Assembly (NCBI RefSeq): GCF_043951915.1
Contig: NZ_JBINJD010000006.1
Span: 5,670-69,669, forward strand
Source: Alienimonas sp043951915
GTDB taxonomy: Bacteria; Planctomycetota; Planctomycetia; Planctomycetales; Planctomycetaceae
Direction of reading: 5' to 3'
Length of the DNA: 64,000 nt
Shown here in pieces: positions 35,401 to 44,190 of the stretch (position 1 is the stretch's first letter; each line of letters starts with the position of its first letter). The position numbers and the translations under genes are program-made. Under the pieces are notes generated by a model, which saw nothing but the letters and a program-made list of their open reading frames with translations, searched no databases and had not been told where the DNA came from.

Positions 35401-37542
35401 GTGCGGCTGAGTCGGGACGTCTCTCGGGCGCTTCGCCTCATCTGGGAGGCCGGGGGCCGCGAGGGGGCCTCCGCCCCGGCCGTCGCCGGCCGCGAGGCCG
35501 TGGACGCCCTCGCCGAAACGTGGCTGGCCGACGCGGCCGACGGCCTGCCCCCGACCGCCCCCGCTGCGGAATTGCTCCCCTTCCACCCGGCGATCGCCGA
35601 GGCGACCTTGGATTGGGCGGAGGCCGCTCTCGCCGCCGCGGACGCCGCAACGCCCGCCGGCCGGGCGGGGGCGGCGGAATTGGTCCTCCTCCGGCTCGCC
35701 GACAACCGCGACGACGCCGTCGCCGAGCGGGCCGAGGCGTTGCTTGGGAGTCTGCGGGAGTTAGGGGGCGAGTCTGCGGGAGACAATGCGGAGTCCGCCG
35801 CCGTTCTGGAGGCGCTGGCGGGTGATCTGCAGGTCCGTCCGCCGTCCGCCCTGCCGGCCCCGGCGACGGTGCGGCCGTTCTTCCGCTCCCACGTGCTGGT
35901 GGCCTCCGGCGACGGCACCCGGCTGGACGTGCTGAACGTCGGCGCCGCGGACGCCTCCGGCGTCCGGCCGACGGTCGCGGCCCGCTTCCCGCTGCTGGGC
36001 GACACGCCGTACTCGACCGCCCGGCAACTCATCCAGATGCGGGGGCAGCAGGCGTTCCTCTCCTACGGCGCCGGGGGGACGACGGCCCGACCGGCGGTGG
36101 CGGCGGCGGGCGGCGTGATCTTCGCCGTAACCCGCGGCGCCGTGGCGGCGTTGCACCCGCAATCCGGCGCCACGCTGTGGAGCCGCCCGGTCGAGGGCGC
36201 CGAGCCGGCCGCCCCCGGCGATCTGGCCCTGGGCGTGCCGGCGCATACCGAAGGCGGGCCGCGGACGATGCAGCGGGCCGCCCGCTGGGCCCGGACCACC
36301 TCACGGCGGCCGCTCAGCGGGGTGGTCGCCGCGAACGCCGAGGTCGTGGTCGTGCTGGAGGACCGCGTCCTCACCGTGCTGGACGCCCTGACCGGCGAGA
36401 CGATCTGGGTTCGCCGTCGGCTGGAGCCGGAGGACGCCGTCGCCGTGGCGACCTCCACCGCCGTGATCGTGACCCCCCGCAGTAGCGCCGGGGAGGGCGG
36501 ACTGGCCCTGACGGCCCGCGAGGGCGCTCCGCTGGAGGCCGCCGACCGGGCGTTGAACGTCGCCGCCCGGGCGCTGGCGATCGCCGGGGCGGGCGTCGTG
36601 CACGTCGTGGAGGGCCCGGCGGGCGGGTACTTCTTCACCTCCTGGGATCCGGGCAACGACCGCCCGCTGTGGATCCGCGGGGTCGACAGCGAGGCGAAGA
36701 TGATCGTCCTGCCCGAGGCCGGCCCGCCGACGGCGGTGATCGTCACCCCCGACGACGGGGACGAGGACACGGAGGACGACGGCCTGCTGGTGGACCTCCG
36801 CACCGGGGCCTCGACGGTGCTGGGCGGGGTGAACACCGGCGGGGCATCGCTGGCGGCGCTGTCCGACGCCGACCGCGTGCTGCTGGTCGCCCGGCCCAGC
36901 CGCGGCTCCTCCCGGCAGTACAGCATCGACGATCTGCCCACCACCACGATCGGCGGCACGCTGGACGTCTTCTCCCGCGGCGGCGGACGGCTGTGGCGGA
37001 CGAACGCCCCCGGCGTCGAACTGCTGCACGACGGCATCGACCGGGCCGCGTTCGTCACGCTGCTGACCGCGGAGAAAGACGCCCCGCGGGGGCAGCTCAC
37101 CGAGGTGGAGGTCCTCGCCCTCGATAAAGCGACCGGCCGGGAGCTGTTGCGGACCGTCGTCCCGGTGCTCGACGAGTTGGAGCAGAGCGCCGTGACGCCC
37201 GCCGGCGACGCCCTGCACCTGTGGAACACGAACGCCCGCACCCAGGAGTACTGGCGGGTGCGGCTCCTCCCGGTCGAGCCCGCCGCCGAGCCCGCGGCGG
37301 CCGACGGGGAAGATTCATCCGGCGAGGAGGACGCAATCGATGCGGCGTCCGCCGAGATTCTCCCCGGGGCCGCGGCCCGCATGGCTGCCCAACGGCGGGA
37401 GGCGGCCCGGGAGCCGCAGCGTCGGCGGGCGATCGAACGGTTCCAGGCCCGCGGCGAGGCGGAGGCCCGGTTCAGGGCGGCCCGCGAGGCGCTGGAACGG
37501 GACGCGCTGCGGCGGCGATTGGATGCCGGCCCGCCGCGCTGA
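32443..37542 (+). CDS. Very large PQQ-like beta-propeller protein
   Basis: The predicted 1,699-residue protein has a hydrophobic leader (ALRAVGLLSVAAAAFAPAG) suggesting export. Next comes a helical region of about 250 residues resembling TPR-like repeats (RAIEAGDWDRASDALLFILG, FPTTDAARDARVRLALLHLD). A first propeller follows (ALSRTTAGVVAVDAVTGEVQ, IDLFCLDPVTGRARW, LYGLDLLTGEPLW), then a helical middle and a second propeller (VAALHPQSGATLWSRP, VLDALTGETIWVRRR). The C-terminal 80 residues are Arg/Ala-rich and helical. No catalytic residues are seen; a large periplasmic or surface scaffold is likely. The GTG at 32443 is chosen because it directly precedes the basic leader. A terminator-like hairpin follows. 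Confidence 0.85.
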   Translation: MSHPFRLGSRRPDPGRGVRRGGRPSAGGLRATALRAVGLLSVAAAAFAPAGLVPSARGQQPLGLLEEFENGTGEEAARPLAEPAAGAGRYDFPAEDGEADSVDARFPQNPERVRQLKAISRAIEAGDWDRASDALLFILGEAEGEVVRLSNGRSATVVDEARRLFEQFPAGERRALERRLGGAARQALDEAVANGDAAAIRDVAVRFPTTDAARDARVRLALLHLDRGEPGLAVRGFVDLLRNAEHAAFLLNDPRRRAAVVAAFARGGSPELAAELWAATSPAAREALGLPPAAEADGVPAALAGADAAGEGVPPARIEDPLLVPRWSVPIVADPTEREDFREAVDRLQRSGAALLPVWEPLTVTVGGRDLALSRTTAGVVAVDAVTGEVQWRSRDSGLAVRGASQRRMSYQRSRSQSEAERNETVSAVYREAAFGKLTTDGARVFLLEADEDPAGPPISLTGRSPGALGRPVRLVAYRLDTGRLDWEVGGTLRDEPFDLPLAGWRPLAAPTVDGGDLFVVAERVAAEGLRRIDLFCLDPVTGRARWHRNVATAEASINEDPVRAEWGAWCVVERGVIVVPTTVGWVAGVDRLTREVLWVERVYEQQDVGGGGFRNLRIGMNSANVLPQALKDYWRPGPPRVLGRKLIVTPPGEDRLYGLDLLTGEPLWPSRPPERRRDWKAVAALLPGSVFAGNKALGKPTAEEGAFVLVGPASLAAVSLVDGAARVWTYTLPKELGRPSGMPLVAGGRLLVPVSGGALITLDAATGERVEISRRTDAGGPARGLGALGVSGGRLLSVGPSGFVGFEDRAGLAADLAAAADSGAPAGPLLALREAELLRTARKTAEVLAKLDAIRGDAPLDAPPPGLSPADAERYRSLLRATLRDAILGAPGEPSPEPDRQDELLDRLASLADTPAREIAAARLRADRLRVRGEPAKAVATLSELMKDRLREGAVPDANPLAPAAEGGAPPPPAAEPDAPAPDAEVRLSRDVSRALRLIWEAGGREGASAPAVAGREAVDALAETWLADAADGLPPTAPAAELLPFHPAIAEATLDWAEAALAAADAATPAGRAGAAELVLLRLADNRDDAVAERAEALLGSLRELGGESAGDNAESAAVLEALAGDLQVRPPSALPAPATVRPFFRSHVLVASGDGTRLDVLNVGAADASGVRPTVAARFPLLGDTPYSTARQLIQMRGQQAFLSYGAGGTTARPAVAAAGGVIFAVTRGAVAALHPQSGATLWSRPVEGAEPAAPGDLALGVPAHTEGGPRTMQRAARWARTTSRRPLSGVVAANAEVVVVLEDRVLTVLDALTGETIWVRRRLEPEDAVAVATSTAVIVTPRSSAGEGGLALTAREGAPLEAADRALNVAARALAIAGAGVVHVVEGPAGGYFFTSWDPGNDRPLWIRGVDSEAKMIVLPEAGPPTAVIVTPDDGDEDTEDDGLLVDLRTGASTVLGGVNTGGASLAALSDADRVLLVARPSRGSSRQYSIDDLPTTTIGGTLDVFSRGGGRLWRTNAPGVELLHDGIDRAAFVTLLTAEKDAPRGQLTEVEVLALDKATGRELLRTVVPVLDELEQSAVTPAGDALHLWNTNARTQEYWRVRLLPVEPAAEPAAADGEDSSGEEDAIDAASAEILPGAAARMAAQRREAAREPQRRRAIERFQARGEAEARFRAAREALERDALRRRLDAGPPR

Positions 37543-37577
37543 CGAACGCCGCGACGATCGCTAGGGTGGGGCGTCGG

Positions 37578-37610
37578 CGCGCGGCGCGAACCGCGCGTCG
37601 TTCGTCTTTT
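37578..37610 (+). terminator. Terminator after the large propeller gene
   Basis: CGCGCGG (37578-37584) pairs with CCGCGCG (37591-37597) across a 6-nt loop. A T-rich stretch ending in TTTTT follows at 37601-37611. Confidence 0.55.
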
Positions 37611-37644
37611 TGCCGCTCAACCCCCCGCCCAGAGTTTCGTCCGG

Positions 37645-38961
37645 ATGCCCGCCACCAGCGTGATCGGTTTGCAGTGGGGGGACGAGGCGAAGGGGAAGTT
37701 CGTCGACGTCCTCACCGATCAGCACGACGTCGTCTGCCGCTACCTCGGCGGGAACAACGCCGGACACACGGTCGTGTTCGACGGCAAGACGTTCAAACTC
37801 AGCCTGCTGCCCGCCGGGGTGCTGCACCCGGGCAAGACCGCGGTGATCGCCACCGGCGTGGTGCTTGACCCGGCGGCCCTGCTCAACGAGATGGACCGGG
37901 CCGAGCAGTCGATGGGCGGCCCCGTCCCGCCGGAGGGCACGGAGCTGCTGATCTCCGACCGGGCCCACCTGATCTTCCCCTGGCACCTCGCCGAGGACGC
38001 CGCCCTCGAAACCGACCGCGGCGACGCCGGCCAGCAGAAGATCGGCACCACGCTCCGCGGCATCGGCCCCTGCTACCGGGACAAGGCCGGCCGCACCCAC
38101 GCCGTGCGGGCCGGCGACCTGCTGCGGCCGGACCGCTTCCGCCGGCGGGTCGCGGAGGTGTGCGCTTTCAAGAACCGCCTGCTTGGGGCCATGACCGCCT
38201 CGGCCGGGAAGGGGGACTTCGAACCGTTCGACGCGGACGAAATCGCCGACCGCTACCTCGGCTTCGCGGAGCGGCTGGGCCCGTACCTCACGGACACCAC
38301 CGCCTACCTGCTGAACGCCGTTGACAGCGGGAAGAGCATTCTGTTCGAGGCCGCCCAGGGCTCGATGCTGGACATCGATCACGGCACCTTCCCCTACGTG
38401 ACCAGTTCGAACAGCTCCGGCTGCGGGGTGCACCCCGGCAGCGGCGTGCCGGAGCGGCACCTCGACACGATGCTCGGCGTGGTCAAGGCCTACAGCACCC
38501 GGGTCGGCGGCGGGCCGTTCGTGACGGAACTGGAGGACGAGACCGGCGACCGCATCCGCACCCGCGGCAACGAGTTCGGCACCGTCACCGGCCGGCCGCG
38601 GCGCTGCGGCTGGTTCGACGCCGTCGCCGCCCGCTACGCCGCCCGCCTCTCCGGCGTGGACGCCCTTGCCGTCAGCCTGCTCGACGTGCTGGATGGCTTC
38701 GAGGAGGTGAAAATTTGCGAGGCCTACGAGCTGAACGGCCAACGCACGACCGACTTCCCCAGCCACGCCGACGACCTCGCCGAGGCGACGCCGGTCTACC
38801 GCACGCTTCCCGGCTGGAGCGAGGACACGACGGGCTGCCGCACCTACGCCGACCTCCCGGCGAACGCCCGCACCTACCTGGAAACGGTCGCCGAGGTGCT
38901 GGGCACGGAGTTGAAATACGTCGGCGTCGGCCCGGACCGGGCTCAGACCATCCGGGTGTGA
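37645..38961 (+). CDS. purA: Adenylosuccinate synthetase
   Basis: PurA joins IMP and aspartate using GTP, the first committed step to AMP. The 438-residue product has the N-terminal GLQWGDEAKGK with the catalytic Asp, GGNNAGHTVV with the catalytic His, the IMP-binding RGIGPCYRDKAGR, the QGSMLDIDHGTFPYVTSSN segment and TVTGRPRRCGWFDAVAARY. Length and all main motifs are normal. It follows a terminator and stands alone. Confidence 0.97.
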   Translation: MPATSVIGLQWGDEAKGKFVDVLTDQHDVVCRYLGGNNAGHTVVFDGKTFKLSLLPAGVLHPGKTAVIATGVVLDPAALLNEMDRAEQSMGGPVPPEGTELLISDRAHLIFPWHLAEDAALETDRGDAGQQKIGTTLRGIGPCYRDKAGRTHAVRAGDLLRPDRFRRRVAEVCAFKNRLLGAMTASAGKGDFEPFDADEIADRYLGFAERLGPYLTDTTAYLLNAVDSGKSILFEAAQGSMLDIDHGTFPYVTSSNSSGCGVHPGSGVPERHLDTMLGVVKAYSTRVGGGPFVTELEDETGDRIRTRGNEFGTVTGRPRRCGWFDAVAARYAARLSGVDALAVSLLDVLDGFEEVKICEAYELNGQRTTDFPSHADDLAEATPVYRTLPGWSEDTTGCRTYADLPANARTYLETVAEVLGTELKYVGVGPDRAQTIRV

Positions 38962-39077
38962 GGCCGCCCGGGCGGGGGCTCGGCCGGCCCGGTTGGGCGC
39001 CGCCGACGGGCCTCCGGTAGAGTGCGGTGCCGCACCCGGCGGGCGGGGGCGATCTCAACACCGACGAGGGCGAGCCG

Positions 39078-40175
39078 ATGACGCGACGCGCCGGGGACGA
39101 CGAGGGAGAGGACGCCGGCCCGCTGCTGGACGAGGTTCCCCTCAAACTTCGACCGCGGTTCTTGGAGATCGTGGAACGGACCGACGCGGTCTGCGACGCC
39201 CACCTGACGGACGAGTACCGCGGCCTCTGCCGGGCGATGACCGCCGCGCTCTGCCAGGAGGGGGCTCCGGTCGGCCGCGGGAAGGCGGAGAGTTGGGCGG
39301 CGGGAGTGGTCTACAGCGTTGGCTCGGTCAACTTCCTCACCGACCCCTCGCAAGACCCGCACCTGCGAGCCGAGGAGATCGCGGCGGCGTGCGGCGTCTC
39401 CCCGGCCACGATGTACAACAAGGCGAGGGTCCTGCGGGAGGGGTTGGACCTCTCCCCGCTGGACCCGGAGTGGATGCTGTCGGAGCGTCGGAAGCGGAGT
39501 CCGCTGGCGGCGTTCGGTGGGCCGGCGCCCGGGGCGGGGGATCCGGAGGAAGTCCATCTGCTTGAGTACGAGATCACCGAGGAACCGTTTCCGGACGCCT
39601 ACTTGGAAGCGCTGCCGTCGGCCGAGCGGGAGGCGATCGAAGCCGTCGGCGCCGCGGCCCTCGCCGGGGAGGCGGCGCGGCGGCTGCCGGAGATCCGGAC
39701 CCTGATCGACCGCCATCCGGACCACCCGCCGCTCCGGAACTTTCTGTGCGTCGCCCTGCAAACTGCCGGCCGCGGGAAAGAGGCGGACGCGGAGATCGAA
39801 CGCACTTACCGCCGGTTCCCGCAGTATCTATTCGCTCGACTGAACTATGCCCACCGACTCCTCGACGCGGATCGAGCCGACGAGGTGCCGGCGGTGTTCG
39901 AGAACCGCCTGGCCTTGGCGTGGCTGTACCCGGAACGGGAGGGACGCTTTCACGTCAGCGAGTTTCTTGGGTTCCACGTCCTGATGGGGCAGTACCACGG
40001 GGCGATCGGCGATTACGACGCGGCGCAAGCGGACCTGGAAATGTGCGAGCAGATCGCCCCGGACCACCCGGGGGTGGATCGCCTGCGAACCCAATTAGCG
40101 ATGGTTCACTACGCCGTCGCCCTGGCGAGGGCCCCCCGACGCGGTCGCGGGCGGCGGAGACGCGGTCCCCGCTAA
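39078..40175 (+). CDS. DUF6398 domain protein with TPR-like C-terminal half
   Basis: The first 140 residues match the DUF6398 pattern: a helical domain with LCRAMTAALCQEGAPVGRGK, AESWAAGVVYSVGSVNFLTD and an adjoining helix-turn-helix-like segment (EEIAAACGVSPATMYNKARV). The rest is helical with repeated spacing (HPPLRNFLCVALQTAGRGKE, YAHRLLDADRADEVPAVFEN, GDYDAAQADLEMCEQIAPDH), resembling tetratricopeptide repeats. DUF6398 proteins also occur next to SEC-C zinc-binding domains; function is unknown. The ATG at 39078 is preceded by GAGGG, and an earlier start at 39027 would add an unusual tail. A basic Arg-rich tail ends the protein. Confidence 0.75.
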   Translation: MTRRAGDDEGEDAGPLLDEVPLKLRPRFLEIVERTDAVCDAHLTDEYRGLCRAMTAALCQEGAPVGRGKAESWAAGVVYSVGSVNFLTDPSQDPHLRAEEIAAACGVSPATMYNKARVLREGLDLSPLDPEWMLSERRKRSPLAAFGGPAPGAGDPEEVHLLEYEITEEPFPDAYLEALPSAEREAIEAVGAAALAGEAARRLPEIRTLIDRHPDHPPLRNFLCVALQTAGRGKEADAEIERTYRRFPQYLFARLNYAHRLLDADRADEVPAVFENRLALAWLYPEREGRFHVSEFLGFHVLMGQYHGAIGDYDAAQADLEMCEQIAPDHPGVDRLRTQLAMVHYAVALARAPRRGRGRRRRGPR

Positions 40176-40200
40176 CGCGGTTCCTGCAAGTCCGTAGCGG

Positions 40201-40302
40201 CTGATACCAGCCCGATGCGCAAGCATCGGCTGTCGGCGCAGCCGTCGGGGAGAACGCGGCGCCGCCGGAGCTTGCGCTCCGGGCTGGGATTGCTGCGATC
40301 AG
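40201..40302. repeat. Multi-stem palindromic intergenic element
   Basis: CTGAT and CCAGCCC (40201-40213) pair with GGGCTGG and ATCAG (40281-40302), enclosing at least three hairpins. These are CCGATGC-GCAA-GCATCGG (40212-40229), CGGCTG-N6-CAGCCG (40227-40244, overlapping the first) and CCGGAGC-TTGC-GCTCCGG (40265-40282). It fills most of the gap between two convergent genes. Confidence 0.75.
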
Positions 40303-40334
40303 TCACCGGGAAACGCGCTCACGGGGGCGGTCCC

Positions 40335-41243
40335 TCAGCGCTTGCACGCGATCCGCAGGTAGCGTCGCAGCTTGGCCCAGCGGAGCAGGTGGCGGGGGTA
40401 TTCGCGGACGGCCCGGCGGTAGACCGCCCGGGCGTCGGCGTAGCGTCCCGCCCGGGCCAGCGCCCCGAACTGGGTGAGGAAGAAGTCGCTCTGGTACTCC
40501 CGCCGCATCGTCATCATCTCCGCCGGCAGGACGGCGGGGTCGAACAGGGCGTCGGCGGCCTGCGTGGAGGCCGATTCCAGCCCCTTGATGTCGTGCCGCA
40601 GGCTGTCCGGGTGTTTGAGGGCGGCGAGAACCGGCTCCGGGAATGACGCGCACCGCCCGGTCGCCAGCAACTGGGCGACCAGCACGACGTCCTCATGGTG
40701 ATGCACGCCCTCCGGGAAGCGGAGCTGCGCGAACCGCTCCCGACGGATCACCGCGGCGCCGAGTCGTACGCTGCCGAGCTTCCGTCGCAGGAACCGCTTA
40801 AAGTTCATCCGGTTCGATTCGCTCAGCGGCTTGGCCGGCCGCGGGGTCCGTTTGCCCTCGGGGGTGACCGCCTCGTAGCCGCCGAAGATCAGGTCGAAGG
40901 TTCCGTCGGCCGCCCCCGCCCGGCGGAAGCGCTCCAGCGCCCCGGGGAGCAACCGGTCGTCGGCGTCGAGGAACAGCAGATAGTCGCCGGTCGCCTCCGC
41001 CGCCCCGCGGTTTCTCGCCGCGGACGGCCCGGCGTTCTCCTGCCGCACGGACCGGACGCGGCCGCGGTCGTCGTCCGGCAGGTCGGCGAGGAACCGCTCC
41101 ATGACCGCGGGCGTGTCGTCGGTGGAGCCGTCGTCGACGACGATCGTCTCGTAATCGTCGCCCGGCTGCTCCAGGACCGACTCCAACGCCGCGCGGAGAA
41201 ACCGCCCGTAGTTGTAGGTCGGAACGACGACGCTAAAGAGCAC
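40335..41243 (-). CDS. Family 2 glycosyltransferase
   Basis: The 302-residue enzyme should move a sugar from a nucleotide-sugar donor to an acceptor, perhaps a cell-surface glycan. The GT-A fold begins FSVVVPTYNYGRFLRAALES. It has TIVVDDGSTDDT, the AGPSAARNRGAAEATGDYLL segment and the metal-binding DADD in LFLDADDRLLPGA. A basic helical tail follows. The start is placed at the GTG 41243, directly before the fold; an ATG at 41393 would add 50 Arg/Pro-rich residues. Donor and acceptor are unknown, and no polysaccharide cluster surrounds it. Confidence 0.87.
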   Translation of the reverse strand: MLFSVVVPTYNYGRFLRAALESVLEQPGDDYETIVVDDGSTDDTPAVMERFLADLPDDDRGRVRSVRQENAGPSAARNRGAAEATGDYLLFLDADDRLLPGALERFRRAGAADGTFDLIFGGYEAVTPEGKRTPRPAKPLSESNRMNFKRFLRRKLGSVRLGAAVIRRERFAQLRFPEGVHHHEDVVLVAQLLATGRCASFPEPVLAALKHPDSLRHDIKGLESASTQAADALFDPAVLPAEMMTMRREYQSDFFLTQFGALARAGRYADARAVYRRAVREYPRHLLRWAKLRRYLRIACKR

Positions 41244-41477
41244 GGCAAACAGCTGCGGGGACGGCGCCCGCCCGGGACGGCGGGCGATGCGGGGCGGACG
41301 GACGATTGAACTGCGCGAGCCCCGCTGTGGAAAGGCGGAGCGGACGCCCCCGCCAGTTTGAAGCGAGAGCTCGACGGGCGATTCGTTCGTCACGCTTCGC
41401 CGCGGGGTCTCCCCCCGCTTGCGCCGCTCTGCAGAACCTCTCCGTCGGGGGCGACGTGCGGGGCGTCGCCGGTCAGT

Positions 41478-41693
41478 TCAGGGCCTGCCTGAGACGGTGC
41501 GGGAGGCGCCGAATTCGTCGACCTGCCGCTCGGCCTCGTCCCGGGTGATGCCGTATCGCTCCTGAACCTTGCCGATCAACACGTCCCGCTGGCCGTCGAC
41601 CACGTCGAGGTCGTCGTCGGTCAGCTTGCCCCACTCAGTCTTCGCTTTGCCCTTGAGTTGCTTCCAGTTGCCGGCGACTCGGTCCCAGTTCAT
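41478..41693 (-). CDS. CsbD-family stress protein
   Basis: The 71-residue product begins MNWDRVAGNWKQLKGKAKTE, the CsbD signature, and continues WGKLTDDDLDVVDGQRDVLI and GKVQERYGITRDEAERQVDE. CsbD proteins are small, soluble and induced by general stress in Bacillus and Gram-negatives; their molecular task is not known. A GAAGGGA ribosome-binding site precedes the ATG at 41693. It diverges from sucC across a gap of about 300 nt that must hold both promoters. Confidence 0.93.
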   Translation of the reverse strand: MNWDRVAGNWKQLKGKAKTEWGKLTDDDLDVVDGQRDVLIGKVQERYGITRDEAERQVDEFGASRTVSGRP

Positions 41694-41985
41694 CGGTCTG
41701 TCCCTTCTTCGAACGAGGTTGGGGATCCTCGGGCGGACGGCCGGACGGTGAAGGCCGGGTCGGCCGAGGAGCACATCCGCATCGTCGCCCCGACTTGGGG
41801 TGGGGGCATCGGGGGAGACGCCGTGCGGCCGCCCGGCGAACGTCCGGCGGGACCCCGGGGGCGATCCGGGGACGCTCCGGCCAGCGCAGCCGGGACGGGG
41901 GAGTTCTCGCGGACTCGGCGGCGGGTTCCCGCGTCGGCGTCCGGCGGACCGTCCCCGCACGCTTCCGCCTCCGCGTCCGCCCGTT
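41694..41985. other. Divergent promoter region of csbD and sucC
   Basis: About 300 nt between divergent genes. Open frames here are short and Arg/Pro-rich. Apart from the TACCCT box next to sucC no clear promoter or operator is visible. Confidence 0.5.
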
Positions 41986-41991
41986 TACCCT
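41986..41991 (+). promoter_or_regulatory. TANNNT box close to start of sucC
   Basis: TACCCT ends 7 nt before the sucC ATG at 41998, consistent with a leaderless transcript. Confidence 0.45.
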
Positions 41992-41997
41992 CCCGCC

Positions 41998-43185
41998 ATG
42001 AAGATTCACGAGTACCAGGCCAAGGAACTGTTCCGCGACGCCGGCGTGCCCACGCCGCGCGGCATCGTGTGTTCCTCGCCCGACGAAGTCGCCGCGGCCT
42101 TCGGCGAACTGGGCGGCAGCCTGGCCGTCGTGAAAAGCCAGATCCACGCCGGCGGCCGCGGCAAGGGCCGCTTCAAGGAGCACGCCGAGCAGGCCGGCGT
42201 CGTGCTGGTGAAGTCGGCCGAGGAGGCGAAGGAAAACGCCGCCCGGATGCTCGGCTCCACGCTGGTGACCATCCAGACCGGCGAGGAGGGCAAGAAGGTC
42301 AACACGCTGCTGGTCGAGGAGGGCCTCGACATCGCCAGCGAGCTGTACGTCGCCGTCACCGTCGACCGCGACCGCCGCACGCCGATCCTGATCGCCTCCA
42401 GCGAGGGCGGGATGGACATCGAGGAGGTCGCCGAGAACACCCCCGAGAAGATCCTCAAGGTGGCCGTCGACGGCGGCTACGGCCTTCACGCCTTCCAGGC
42501 GACGGAGTTGGCCTTCCAGCTGGGCCTGGAGGGCAAGGCCGTCCGCAACGCCGCCAAATTCCTGCCGGCGTTGGTGCGGTTCTTCCTCGACTCCGACTGC
42601 GACATGGCGGAGGTCAACCCGCTGGTCGTCACCGGCGCCGGCGACCTCGTCGCCCTGGACGCCAAGGTCAGCTTCGACGGCAACGCCCTGTTCCGCCACA
42701 AGAACCTCGGCGAGTACCGCGACCTGACCGAAGAGGACGAAAGCGAGATCCGCGCCGGCAAGGCGGGGCTCAGCTACGTCAAGCTCGACGGCAACATCGG
42801 CTGCCTGGTCAACGGGGCCGGGTTGGCGATGAGCACCATGGACCTGATCCAGCTGCACGGCGGGGAGCCGGCGAACTTCCTGGACGTCGGCGGCGGCGCC
42901 AGCGTCGAGGCGATCACCGAGGCGTTCGAGATCATCCTCGCCGACCCGAACGTCAAAGCGATCCTCGTCAACATCTTCGGCGGGATCATGCGGTGCGATT
43001 ACGTCGTGGAGGCCCTGCTGGAGGCCTACGAGAAGGTCGGCATCACCGTGCCGCTGGTCGTCCGGCTGGAGGGCACGAACGTGGAGAAGGCCCGCACGAT
43101 GCTCGCCGACAGCGGCAAGGACATCGCCACCGCCGCCGACCTGACCGACGCCGCCCAGAAGGTCGTCGCGTCGCTGAGCGCCTGA
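41998..43185 (+). CDS. sucC: Succinate--CoA ligase, ADP-forming, beta subunit
   Basis: With SucD it converts succinyl-CoA to succinate while making ATP or GTP in the TCA cycle. The 395-residue product has the ATP-grasp domain starting MKIHEYQAKELFRDAGVPTP, with KSQIHAGGRGKGRF and AEVNPLVV. The C-terminal CoA-ligase domain has GAGLAMSTMDLIQLHGGEPA, FLDVGGGAS and LVNIFGGIMRCD. Length is normal. The gene is followed by sucD after 91 nt, with a small hairpin at 43190-43206 in between. Confidence 0.97.
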   Translation: MKIHEYQAKELFRDAGVPTPRGIVCSSPDEVAAAFGELGGSLAVVKSQIHAGGRGKGRFKEHAEQAGVVLVKSAEEAKENAARMLGSTLVTIQTGEEGKKVNTLLVEEGLDIASELYVAVTVDRDRRTPILIASSEGGMDIEEVAENTPEKILKVAVDGGYGLHAFQATELAFQLGLEGKAVRNAAKFLPALVRFFLDSDCDMAEVNPLVVTGAGDLVALDAKVSFDGNALFRHKNLGEYRDLTEEDESEIRAGKAGLSYVKLDGNIGCLVNGAGLAMSTMDLIQLHGGEPANFLDVGGGASVEAITEAFEIILADPNVKAILVNIFGGIMRCDYVVEALLEAYEKVGITVPLVVRLEGTNVEKARTMLADSGKDIATAADLTDAAQKVVASLSA

Positions 43186-43276
43186 TCCCCCGGCGTTTTC
43201 CGCCGGCGCTCGCGCCGACTCTCCTCACCCGCACCGATCCCGCCGTTCCCGGCGACCCCACAGCCCCGCCGCCCGC

Positions 43277-44158
43277 ATGAGCATTCTCGTCGACTCCGCC
43301 ACCAAGGTCCTCACGCAGGGGATCACCGGGTCGGCGGGCCTGTTTCACTCCCAGCAGTGCCGGGAGTACGGCACGCCGCTGGTCGGCGGGGTGACCCCCG
43401 GCAAGGGCGGCACGGAGGTGGACGGCTTTCCGGTCTGGAACACCGTGGACGAGTGCGTCGAGGAAACCGGGGCGAACTGCTCCCTGATCTTCGTCCCGCC
43501 GCCCTTCGCCGCCGACGCGATCATGGAGGCCGCCGACGCCTTCGAGAGCCGCGGCGGCGGCCTGATCGTCGCCATCACCGAGGGCATCCCGGTGTTGGAC
43601 ATGGTCAAGGCGTACGACTTCGTGGCGAAGACGAAGTCCCGGCTGATCGGCCCGAACTGCCCCGGGATCATCACCCCCGGCGTGGCCAAGATCGGCATCA
43701 TGCCCGGCTACATCCACACCCCGGGCCGGATTGGCCTGATCTCCAAGAGCGGCACCCTCACCTACGAGGCCGTCTGGCAGCTCTCCAACGTCGGCCTCGG
43801 CCAGAGCACCGCGGTGGGCATCGGCGGCGACCCGATCATCGGCACCACCTTCATCGACCTGCTCGAACTGTTCGAGCAGGACGACGACACGGACGCGATC
43901 CTGATGATCGGCGAGATCGGCGGCGACGCCGAGGTGCAGGCCGCCGAGTACATCAAGGAACACGTGACCAAGCCGGTCGCCGGGTTCATCGCCGGCCGCA
44001 CGGCCCCCCCGGGCAAGCGGATGGGCCACGCCGGGGCGATCATCTCCGGCGGCAGCGGCACGGCGGAGGAGAAGATCGCCGCCCTGAAGGCCGCCGGCGT
44101 CGAAGTCGCCGAAAGCCCCGCCGACATGGGCGCCGCGGTGCAGCGGGCGATGAAGTAG
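43277..44158 (+). CDS. sucD: Succinate--CoA ligase alpha subunit
   Basis: The alpha subunit binds CoA and carries the phosphohistidine intermediate. The 293-residue product has the CoA-binding GITGSAGLFHSQQCREYGT, the IGPNCPGIITPG segment, GRIGLISKSGTLTYEAVWQL and the active-site His251 in GKRMGHAGAIISGG. It is in the usual sucCD order. The next gene, a DUF5722 protein, starts 44 nt downstream with its own TANNNT box. Confidence 0.97.
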   Translation: MSILVDSATKVLTQGITGSAGLFHSQQCREYGTPLVGGVTPGKGGTEVDGFPVWNTVDECVEETGANCSLIFVPPPFAADAIMEAADAFESRGGGLIVAITEGIPVLDMVKAYDFVAKTKSRLIGPNCPGIITPGVAKIGIMPGYIHTPGRIGLISKSGTLTYEAVWQLSNVGLGQSTAVGIGGDPIIGTTFIDLLELFEQDDDTDAILMIGEIGGDAEVQAAEYIKEHVTKPVAGFIAGRTAPPGKRMGHAGAIISGGSGTAEEKIAALKAAGVEVAESPADMGAAVQRAMK

Positions 44159-44190
44159 CGGGCGGGACGGCGAGGATTCTTCCCGCCGGC

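Noticed and set aside
33160..35586. 808-codon minus-strand open frame
   Set aside because: It lies opposite the large propeller gene and has low-complexity Arg/Gly/Gln composition with no motif.
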